A stretch of 43,473 nt of DNA. Origin: Corallococcus sicarius. Its GTDB lineage: Bacteria > Myxococcota > Myxococcia > Myxococcales > Myxococcaceae. The notes beneath the pieces were generated by a model, which was not told the origin of the DNA, did not search any database, and was given only the letters and a program-made list of their open reading frames with translations. How positions within the stretch are numbered: the first letter of the stretch is position 1; every line of letters begins with the position of its first letter. This document shows, in pieces, positions 37,213-43,473 of this stretch. The DNA is taken from contig NZ_RAWG01000044.1 of NCBI RefSeq assembly GCF_003611735.1, forward strand, positions 1 through 43,473, read 5' to 3'. The position numbers and the translations under genes are program-made.

Positions 37213-39006
37213 ATGATGCGTGCGGAAAGCCCCAGCATGTCTTTCGGCGCCATGCCTTCAGCGCACCGCTCGGATCCTTCCCTGGATTCCCCGCAGGCTT
37301 CTGCGGTGGCTTCCCTGAAAGACGGGGACGCCCCGCCTCTATCCTCGCGCGTCATGGACGCGGAGGGTTGGGCCCTCGTCGAACACTCGGGACGCGTCGT
37401 TGCTTTCAACGCGCAGGCCTCCGTCCATTTCGGCATTCCGGCGCCCACCACCGTGGAGCACGGCCGCCTGCCCGGGTGTGAGTGGTTGCGGAGCGACGGC
37501 ACGCCGTTGCCCTCCCACGAGGCCCCCCTCGCGCGGGCCCTGGCGGGCGAGCAGGTAGACACGGCGGAGTGGACGGTGCTGCGGCCGGACGGGATGCGCG
37601 TCCGGCTCCAGGGCACGGCGACGCCCGTGAAGGGCGGGGACGGGCGGGTCGCGGCGGCGGTCCTGCGCACCCGGGCCGTCGAGGCCCTGCCTGCTCCCCT
37701 GCTGGATGCGTCGCGGCTGCTCGCGGAGGCCGGGGCCCTGTTGGGCACGTCGGTGGACGCGGAGGCGCAGCTGGAGCCGCTGCTCAAGCTGCTCGTCCCC
37801 ACGCTGGGGGACGGGGCGCTGCTCATCCTGATGTCGCCGGATGCGGACGTGAGCGTGGCGGCGTCCCTGCACGTGGACGCGGGCAGGCACGCGCTGTTGC
37901 GCGAGCTGCTGTCGCGCTACCCGCCGGATCCCACCCTGCCGGGCGGGCTGTCACACGTGTTCGTCACCGGGGCGGTGGCGCGCCTGTGCGTGATGTCCGA
38001 CGAGCACGTGACGCTCACGGCGCGGGACGCGGAGCACGCGCGAATGATGCGGGAGGTGGGCCCGCACGGGTGCCTGAGCGTGCCCCTGGCCGCGCGCGGC
38101 AACGTGCTGGGCGCGCTGATTCTGCTGCGTGCGAACGTGCTGCACGCCTTCGACGCGGAGGAGGAGCGCGTCCTGGCGGAGCTGGCCCACCGCACCGCGC
38201 TCTACCTGGAGAACGCGCGGCTCTTGAAGGAGGCGCGCGAGGCGGTGCGCCAGCGCGACGAGTTCCTGGGCATCGCGAGCCACGAGCTGAAGACGCCGCT
38301 CACGCCGCTGAGCCTCAAGGTGCAGCTGCTGCAGAAGCAGGTGACGGTGCTGGCGCGCGAGGGCAAGCCCGTGCCCACCGAGCGCGTGTCGGAGACGCTG
38401 GAGGTGGTGCAGCGCCAGGTGCGCCGGCTGTCGCGGCTGGTGGACAACCTGCTGGACGTGTCGCGCATCAGCGCGGGCCGGCTGCGGCTGGAGGTGGAGG
38501 AGCTGGACCTGGCGAGCGTGGCGGCTGAAATCCTCTACCGCTTCGCCCCGGCCGCGCAGCAGCAGGGCACGGAGCTTGAGCTGCACGCCCCGGTGCCGGT
38601 GGTGGGCCGGTGGGATCGGCTGCGGCTGGAGCAGGTGGTGACGAACCTCCTGTCCAACGCGCTCAAGTACGGCGCGGGCCACCCGGTGGTGCTGTCCGTG
38701 GACGCGCGCGGCACGGTGGCGCGCCTCACCGTGAAGGACCACGGCATCGGCATCGCGCCGGAGGACCTGGCGCGCATCTTCGAGCGCTTCGAGCGCGCGG
38801 TGAGCGACCGGCACTACGGCGGCCTGGGCCTGGGCCTCTACATCACCCGCCAGATTGTCGAAGCGTTCGGCGGTACGGTGCTGGCCCAGAGCGAGCCCGG
38901 TCAGGGCTCCACGTTCACCCTGGAGCTGCCCCGGGGCGACATCCCGGAGGAGTGGCTCACGGCGCACGCGGCGCCGGGCCCCACCAGCGAATCCGAAGGG
39001 GGCTGA
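37213..39006 (+). CDS. Cytoplasmic sensor histidine kinase (PAS/GAF-HisKA-HATPase)
   Basis: A 597-residue protein. A PAS-like segment (about 45-150, with GWALVEHSGRVVAFNAQASVHFG) is followed by a GAF domain (about 160-335, with GCLSVPLAARGNVLGALILLR). The HisKA box is DEFLGIASHELKTPLTPLSLK and the ATPase domain includes NLLSNALKYG, DHGIGIAPEDLARIFERF and GLGLGLYITRQIVEAFGG. No receiver or membrane span is present. The start is placed at the ATG-ATG after GGAG at 37201. It is divergent from the hybrid kinase; no cognate regulator is next to it. Confidence 0.88.
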   Translation: MMRAESPSMSFGAMPSAHRSDPSLDSPQASAVASLKDGDAPPLSSRVMDAEGWALVEHSGRVVAFNAQASVHFGIPAPTTVEHGRLPGCEWLRSDGTPLPSHEAPLARALAGEQVDTAEWTVLRPDGMRVRLQGTATPVKGGDGRVAAAVLRTRAVEALPAPLLDASRLLAEAGALLGTSVDAEAQLEPLLKLLVPTLGDGALLILMSPDADVSVAASLHVDAGRHALLRELLSRYPPDPTLPGGLSHVFVTGAVARLCVMSDEHVTLTARDAEHARMMREVGPHGCLSVPLAARGNVLGALILLRANVLHAFDAEEERVLAELAHRTALYLENARLLKEAREAVRQRDEFLGIASHELKTPLTPLSLKVQLLQKQVTVLAREGKPVPTERVSETLEVVQRQVRRLSRLVDNLLDVSRISAGRLRLEVEELDLASVAAEILYRFAPAAQQQGTELELHAPVPVVGRWDRLRLEQVVTNLLSNALKYGAGHPVVLSVDARGTVARLTVKDHGIGIAPEDLARIFERFERAVSDRHYGGLGLGLYITRQIVEAFGGTVLAQSEPGQGSTFTLELPRGDIPEEWLTAHAAPGPTSESEGG

Positions 39007-39032
39007 GGCGTCACCGAAGTCTCACCGGAGCC

Positions 39033-39548
39033 TCAGGCGACCTCCAGCACCGTCCACTCCCGCACCTCGCCCGCGAGCGTCACCTCCACGGTGTCCCCGG
39101 CGCGGCGGCCCAGCAGGGCGCGGCCCACGGGGGAGCTGGGGGTGATGACGGACAGGAAGCCGTCGCCACCGGGGCCGGTGAGTTCGGTGCCCGCGCCCGC
39201 GGGGAGGACGAAGAAGGTGCGCTCGGCGAAGCCGTCCTCGTCCTCGGTGCTGACGTCCACGAGGGCGCCCAGGCCCACGGGCCCCTGGCGCGGGAAGCGC
39301 GGCAGGTCCTTGGCGCCGAAGGCGGTGAGCGCCTGGAGCTCCTCCTGCAGGCGGCGCGCGCGCTGGGCCTGGCCGGTGGCGAGGCTGCCGTACTCGATGG
39401 CGGCGCGGCCGTCCTCCTTCTTCTCGGACTCGGTGGCGAGGCTGCGGGCGGCCTCGCGGGCGTCGGCTTCCGCGCGGTGGGCCAGCCGGTCGCTCTGCTG
39501 GAGGCGCTCGGCCAGTTGGTGGAGCAGGGTGTGCTTGTCGAGTGGCAT
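39033..39548 (-). CDS. GreA/GreB-family transcription elongation factor-like protein
   Basis: A 171-residue protein with an N-terminal helical region (about 5-85; AERLQQSDRLAHRAEADAREAARSLATESEKKEDGRA) and a C-terminal GreA/GreB domain (about 90-170; FFVLPAGAGTEL, SVITPSSPVGRALLGRRAGDTVEVTLAG). Gre factors bind the RNA-polymerase secondary channel and stimulate cleavage of backtracked RNA. The expected acidic tip DE...E of true GreA is not obvious in the coiled coil, so it may be a Gre-like regulator rather than a cleavage factor. Convergent with the kinase gene. Confidence 0.78.
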   Translation of the reverse strand: MPLDKHTLLHQLAERLQQSDRLAHRAEADAREAARSLATESEKKEDGRAAIEYGSLATGQAQRARRLQEELQALTAFGAKDLPRFPRQGPVGLGALVDVSTEDEDGFAERTFFVLPAGAGTELTGPGGDGFLSVITPSSPVGRALLGRRAGDTVEVTLAGEVREWTVLEVA

Positions 39549-39636
39549 GGCGGTCGTTACAGGACTGTAGCGTCCGGTGGAGCGGCCTCCAGTTTTCGGC
39601 CCGGCCGGGGCGGGGGCTTGGGGTTACGATGGCCAC

Positions 39637-39918
39637 ATGACGCCTCAGGAACGCTCTCAGAAGGCCCACGAACTCGTCGCCAAGGGCGCGGTGCTGCTGG
39701 ACGTGCGCACGCCGGAGGAGTTCCAGCAGGGACACCCCGACGCCGCCCGCAACATCCCCGTGCAGGTGCTGGCCCAGCGCCTCTCGGAGGTGGGCCCCGT
39801 CGGCACGCCCGTGGTGGTGTACTGCGCCGCCGGAGGCCGCAGCGCGGTGGCCGCGGAGCTCTTGCGCAAGGGCGGCTTCCCGGAGGTGTTCGACCTCCAG
39901 TCCGTGAAGAACTGGTAG
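39637..39918 (+). CDS. Single-domain rhodanese-like sulfurtransferase
   Basis: A 93-residue rhodanese domain. It has the N-terminal LLDVRTPEEFQQGHPDAARNIP and the active-site loop VVVYCAAGGRSAVAA, with the catalytic cysteine in the position expected for sulfur transfer. No signal peptide is present. The in-frame extension to 39577 is not supported. It is followed after 10 bases by an EamA-type transporter on the same strand. Confidence 0.88.
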   Translation: MTPQERSQKAHELVAKGAVLLDVRTPEEFQQGHPDAARNIPVQVLAQRLSEVGPVGTPVVVYCAAGGRSAVAAELLRKGGFPEVFDLQSVKNW

Positions 39919-39928
39919 GCGCTCGCTG

Positions 39929-40825
39929 TTGTCCCGCTTCCGCACCGTCGGCTTCCTGCTCGTCATCGTGTCCGGCGCCTCGTTTGGCGCGCTGGGACTG
40001 TTCGCGCGTCTGGCCTTCGCGTCGGGCGCGGACATGCCCACGCTGCTGTTCCTGCGCTTCACGCTGGCGGGGCTGGTGCTCACGGGCGTGATGCTCGCGC
40101 GCCGGCAGGCGTGGCCCCGGGGCCGGGTGCTGCTGGGCCTGGTGGCGCTGGGCGCGCTGGGCTACTTCGCGGAAGGCAGCGCCTACTTCCTCGCGCTCCA
40201 GCACGCCTCCGCGGGGCTGGTGGCGCTGCTGCTGTACCTCTTCCCCGCGCTGGTGGCGCTGCTCCAGGTGGCGCTGGGCCGCGAGCACCTGAGCCGCACC
40301 CGCTGGTTCGCCGTGGGGCTGGCGCTCGTCGGCACGGGGCTCACGGTGGATCCCGGGCCGGACGCGGAGCTGCTGGGCATTGCCCTGGGCGTGCTGTCCG
40401 CCGTCATCTACGCGCTCTACGTGCTGGCCAGCGCGCGCGTGGTGGGCCCGGCGGGGCCGCTCGCGGCGAGCACCGTCGTCCCGCTGTCGGCGGGGGTCGC
40501 CTTCGGGGCCCTGATGCTGGTGAACGGTCCGTCCCTCCCCCAGACGCCGCTGGGCTGGGGCGCGGTGGCGGGGCTGACGCTGCTGTCCACGGTGGTGGCG
40601 GTGCTCACGTTCTTCGCGGGGCTCCAGCGCATCGGTCCGGTGAACACGTCGCTGCTGTCCACGCTGGAGCCGGTGATGGCGGTGGTGCTGGGCGCGCTCT
40701 TCCTGGGCGAGCGGCTGTCGCTCCGTCAGGGCGCGGGCGGCCTGCTCATCCTGGTGGCGGTGGTGGTGCTGGCGCGCTCGGAGCCGGCCCGCCCGGACCC
40801 CGTGTCCCAGGCGGCCAGCCCCTGA
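39929..40825 (+). CDS. EamA/DMT-family transporter
   Basis: A 298-residue protein with about ten membrane spans made of two EamA repeats (about 8-140 and 150-285). Visible signatures are ASFGALGLFARLAF, LALQHASAGLVALLLYLFPALVALL in the first half and LQRIGPVNTSLLSTLEPVMAVVLGALFLGERL in the second. The family exports amino acids, metabolites or drugs; the substrate cannot be told. A TTG start is used at 39929; no good ribosome-binding site is seen, so it may depend on coupling to the rhodanese gene. Confidence 0.88.
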   Translation: MSRFRTVGFLLVIVSGASFGALGLFARLAFASGADMPTLLFLRFTLAGLVLTGVMLARRQAWPRGRVLLGLVALGALGYFAEGSAYFLALQHASAGLVALLLYLFPALVALLQVALGREHLSRTRWFAVGLALVGTGLTVDPGPDAELLGIALGVLSAVIYALYVLASARVVGPAGPLAASTVVPLSAGVAFGALMLVNGPSLPQTPLGWGAVAGLTLLSTVVAVLTFFAGLQRIGPVNTSLLSTLEPVMAVVLGALFLGERLSLRQGAGGLLILVAVVVLARSEPARPDPVSQAASP

Positions 40826-40846
40826 CGCCGCGAGCGGCCGCTGACT

Positions 40847-40873
40847 CCAGGCGCTCCAGGCGCTACAGGCGCT
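40847..40873. repeat. Three tandem 9-bp repeats across a stop codon
   Basis: CCAGGCGCT, CCAGGCGCT, ACAGGCGCT in succession. The block spans the stop codon of the hydrolase gene (40863-40865). Confidence 0.6.
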
Positions 40874-41795
40874 GCAGGAACCGGTGCACGTCCTTCACGA
40901 AGCGCTGCGGGCGCTCCGCGTGCGGGGCGTGGCCCGTGTCCGGGTAGAGCAGGTAGGTGGCGTTCGGGATGGCGCTGGCGAGCGCCTGCTGTTCGGCCAC
41001 GGAGAAGAAGCCGTCCTGGTCCCCGCCGATGATGAGCGTGGGCACGCGGATCTCCCCCAGCCGCGCGGAGTGGTCCTCCGCGATGAGCCCGTCCAGCGCG
41101 TCCTGCCACACGCGCGCGGGCACCTTGGAGCTCTCCGCCACCAGGGTGTCCAGGTAGGACGCGGGCACGGGCTGGTAGAAGGTGCTGGCCTGGAACTCGT
41201 AGATGAACTGCGGATCCACCGGGTCGCTCAGCGTGTCCACGAAGGACTTGAGCCCCAGCGCCACCTCGTTGCCCGCGACCGTGGGCGCAGAACCCACCAG
41301 CACCAGCGCCTTCACGCGGCGGGGCGCGTCCAACGCCACCTGCTGCGCGATGAAGCTGCCCATCGAGTGGCCCACGAGGACGGCCTTCGACACGTGCATC
41401 GCGTCGAGGAAGGCCACCACGTCCCGGGCGAACGCCTGCTGCGTGTAGCAGCACGCCGGGCGGGACGAGTCCCCGTGGCCGCGCTGATCCAACGCGTAGA
41501 GGTGGAAGTCGCGCGGGAAGCGCGGCAGGTTCAAATCCCACGTGTGGTGCGAGTCGCTGTAGCCGTGCAGGAAGACGACGACGGGCCCGTCCTGGCGACC
41601 CTGCTCCACGTAGCGGAGCGTGACGCCGGTGGACAGCCGCACGGCACCCTCGCGGGGACGGGCGCCACCCTGGCGGTCGGCCTCCTGCAGCGCGGCGGGG
41701 GAACTCGTGAGGTCGGGCGAAGCGCCCGTGTCGGACTCAGGTCCACAGCCAGCGAGCAGCAGCAGCGCGAGGAGGGTGGGGAGGGAACGCGTCAT
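40863..41795 (-). CDS. Alpha/beta-hydrolase-fold lipoprotein
   Basis: A 310-residue protein with a lipoprotein signal (MTRSLPTLLALLLLAGC). The hydrolase core has VVVFLHGYSDSHHTW (oxyanion region), DQRGHGDSS, nucleophile elbow GHSMGS, an acid in IIGGDQDGFF and the catalytic histidine in DTGHAPHAERP. It should hydrolyse an ester, amide or halide-type substrate at the envelope; the substrate is unknown. It is convergent with the EamA gene. Confidence 0.88.
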   Translation of the reverse strand: MTRSLPTLLALLLLAGCGPESDTGASPDLTSSPAALQEADRQGGARPREGAVRLSTGVTLRYVEQGRQDGPVVVFLHGYSDSHHTWDLNLPRFPRDFHLYALDQRGHGDSSRPACCYTQQAFARDVVAFLDAMHVSKAVLVGHSMGSFIAQQVALDAPRRVKALVLVGSAPTVAGNEVALGLKSFVDTLSDPVDPQFIYEFQASTFYQPVPASYLDTLVAESSKVPARVWQDALDGLIAEDHSARLGEIRVPTLIIGGDQDGFFSVAEQQALASAIPNATYLLYPDTGHAPHAERPQRFVKDVHRFLQRL

Positions 41796-41929
41796 TCGTC
41801 AGGGCCTTTGGGAAGAGGACGCGGCGGGTCGGCCCGCCGTCGTGCCCCCCATCCTAAAGTGACCTCTGACATCCTGACCTGAAACCTGATGCAGTGGGTT
41901 GTGTCCTACCCGCCAAGGTCCGGCTGGAC

Positions 41930-42508
41930 TCAGGGCCGCCGGGCGAAGATGAACTCGCCCACGCCGCCCAGGCGCTGCTCGCGCCGGACGACATGGAAGC
42001 CCGCCGTCTCCACCAGGCGGAACGTGTCCCGGTTGAGCCGGCAGCCGCCGAAGAGCTTGCGCCACGCGGGCGTGAGCAGGTCCTGCGCGGTGGCGAGCAC
42101 CCTGCCAGGGGCCCGCACATGCTCCAGCAGGCGCAGCTCGCCGCCCGGCTTGAGCACCCGCCTCACCTCCGCGAGCGCGGTGGCCGGCGCGTCCACGCAG
42201 CAGAACACCAGGCTGGAGACGACCGCGTCGAACGACGCGTCCGCGAACGGCAGCGCCTGCGCGTCCGCCTGGAGCAGCGCCACGCCGGTGCGCCGTTGCC
42301 GGGCGCGCGTCAGCACCTCCAGGTCCACGTCCACCGCCGTCACCGAGCTGACGCTGTCCGGGTAGCCCGGCAGCGCCAGCCCCGTGCCCGCGCCCACCTC
42401 CAGCACGCGGCCGGAGAGCCCCTCCACCAGCTGCCGCCGGGCGGTGTTGAGCCCCACCCATCCCAGCGGCGCCATCACCGCGTCATACGCCAGTGCCTTC
42501 ATACGCAC
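41930..42508 (-). CDS. Class I SAM-dependent methyltransferase
   Basis: A 192-residue Rossmann-fold methyltransferase. Motif I is VLEVGAGTGLALPGYP (35-50), the acidic loop is AVDVDLEVL, motif IV is LPFADASFDAVVSSLVFC and motif VI is RRVLKPGGELRLLEHVRAPG. It belongs to the UbiE/Methyltransf_11 type; the final FIFARRP resembles small-molecule methyltransferases. It lies 33 bases downstream of the Lgt-like gene start region on the same strand order, so both may be co-expressed. Confidence 0.85.
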   Translation of the reverse strand: MRMKALAYDAVMAPLGWVGLNTARRQLVEGLSGRVLEVGAGTGLALPGYPDSVSSVTAVDVDLEVLTRARQRRTGVALLQADAQALPFADASFDAVVSSLVFCCVDAPATALAEVRRVLKPGGELRLLEHVRAPGRVLATAQDLLTPAWRKLFGGCRLNRDTFRLVETAGFHVVRREQRLGGVGEFIFARRP

Positions 42509-42541
42509 CCCCCGTTCAAACCCACTGCGAGACGCCCGAGC

Positions 42542-43423
42542 CTAGCGCGCGGTCTCCACCCGCCCCTGCGACGGCGGGGGCTTCTGGGCGGACGTGCTGG
42601 GCGCCTGCTTGCGCAAGAGCCCCCACAGGCCGTACGCCACCAGCATCAGGCAGCCGTACTGCGCCGGCGTCAGGCCGAAGTAGCGCGCGTCCACGTACGA
42701 CAGGTCCGTGGCCCGGAGGAAGTCCAGGAAGAAGCGGGACACCGCGTACAGCAGGGCCAAAAGCGGCAACAGCCGCCCCTTCATCTTCGGAGAATCGCGC
42801 AGCGCGTACAGCAGGCCGGTGATGCTGAAGAGCACGATGGCGTCGTAGAAGCCCAGGTCGTGCCGGTTGCCGTTGGGGAACTGCACCGCGAGGAAGAAGT
42901 CGGTCAGCCGCCCCGGGTGGTCGTGCACCGCGAAGCACCCCAGCCGCGCCACCGCCCATGCGGGCGCCACCCCCAGCGCGAAGCTGTCCGCGTAGTCGTT
43001 GAAGCGCAGCTTCCGTATCCGGAAGAACACCACCGCCGCGATGATGCCGCCCAGCAGTCCACCGAAGGACGACAGGCCGTCCCAGAACTTGAAGATCTGG
43101 AACGGGCTCTTGGACAGCTCCTCCGGGTGGTAGAAGAACAGGTGCACCCAGTGGCCGAAGAGCATGCCGGCGGCCACCCCCCACATGGCGTAGTCCGCCA
43201 GCGGGTTGGGGTCCAGGCGCTCGCGCTCGGCCTGCTTCGTCAGCAGTCGCGCGCCCAGCAGGATGCCCGCCGCCACGAAGACGTTGAAGGGGTTCAACTC
43301 CAGGGGCCCCAGCTTGAACGACGGGGCGTGCCAATAGGGAATCAAGAGGGCTCCAGGCTCCAGGAAGGCCAGGCCCGCTTCCAGGGGATGCGAAGGCGGG
43401 ACGAACGCGAACAATCGGCGCAA
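42542..43423 (-). CDS. Lgt-like prolipoprotein diacylglyceryl transferase family protein with altered active site
   Basis: A 293-residue polytopic membrane protein of the Lgt fold (about seven spans). Conserved positions are partly kept: ARLGCFAVHDHPGR stands for RIGNFINGELWGR of E. coli, keeping the key arginine, and RFFLDFLRATD holds the C-terminal arginine. But in WDGLSSFGGLLGG the essential histidine of the HGG motif is Phe, and the NG of the second motif is missing. It may be a paralogue with another substrate or a variant catalyst. The start is TTG at 43423, supported by GGAGG 10 bases upstream. It is upstream of the methyltransferase gene. Confidence 0.75.
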   Translation of the reverse strand: MRRLFAFVPPSHPLEAGLAFLEPGALLIPYWHAPSFKLGPLELNPFNVFVAAGILLGARLLTKQAERERLDPNPLADYAMWGVAAGMLFGHWVHLFFYHPEELSKSPFQIFKFWDGLSSFGGLLGGIIAAVVFFRIRKLRFNDYADSFALGVAPAWAVARLGCFAVHDHPGRLTDFFLAVQFPNGNRHDLGFYDAIVLFSITGLLYALRDSPKMKGRLLPLLALLYAVSRFFLDFLRATDLSYVDARYFGLTPAQYGCLMLVAYGLWGLLRKQAPSTSAQKPPPSQGRVETAR

Positions 43424-43473
43424 CCGAGGCTTCCCTCCAACTCTTTTGTCCTGCTCCCACGCCTCCCCGGGAG

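Noticed and set aside
40847-40873. Three 9-bp repeats as a regulatory or phase-variable tract
   Set aside because: Only three units, in multiples of three and partly inside a coding end; probably a simple local duplication.

Overview
The window is high-GC DNA from a delta-proteobacterium that looks like a myxobacterium of the Myxococcaceae (Corallococcus/Myxococcus type). The grounds are uniformly GC-rich coding with strong third-position G/C bias, many two-component genes including PAS/GAF histidine kinases and an NtrC-type regulator, a PAAR-like/AHH toxin with an Imm11-type immunity gene, many lipoproteins and an AsmA protein. The genus is inferred from gene content, not proven. No rRNA, tRNA or CRISPR array was seen.

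Layout. 1-764: an ECF sigma factor and a translationally coupled zinc-finger anti-sigma factor cut by the window edge (minus strand). 1073-3060: a polymorphic-toxin locus with a PAAR-like/AHH nuclease effector, its Imm11-type immunity gene, and a decayed second immunity gene. 3328-3687: a small lipoprotein. 3846-12490: a potassium-uptake operon made of an outer-membrane beta-barrel, kdpF, kdpA, kdpB, kdpC, a kinase-less KdpD and a separate membrane histidine kinase. A convergent hemerythrin gene and a sigma54-type response regulator follow (12506-14445). 14601-20379: a small membrane protein, a chemoreceptor, formate-tetrahydrofolate ligase, a coiled-coil envelope protein and an ATPase-like protein that has lost its P-loop. 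20456-23149: a long AsmA-family protein.

23483-27356 is an accessory island. It is bounded by two 63-bp direct copies (62/63 identical) of the 3' end of a lipoprotein gene. Inside are a transposase remnant, a complete 881-bp IS5-type element, and a visibly AT-richer four-gene operon (ribbon-helix-helix, GNAT acetyltransferase, XRE regulator, ImmA/IrrE metallopeptidase). That operon has its own sigma70-like promoter and an upstream palindrome. It is the best candidate in the window for an undescribed toxin-antitoxin or defence-like system.

27295-43423 returns to host-like sequence. It holds the intact lipoprotein gene; a heme-oxygenase-like diiron enzyme divergent from an amidinotransferase-fold enzyme across a 41-bp palindrome; a sterol-desaturase-family hydroxylase; a small lysine/arginine/alanine-rich protein; a membrane/coiled-coil protein; a VWA protein; a hybrid and a simple histidine kinase in divergent orientation; a GreA/B-like factor; rhodanese and EamA transporter genes; an alpha/beta hydrolase lipoprotein; a methyltransferase; and a divergent Lgt-like protein lacking the usual catalytic histidine.
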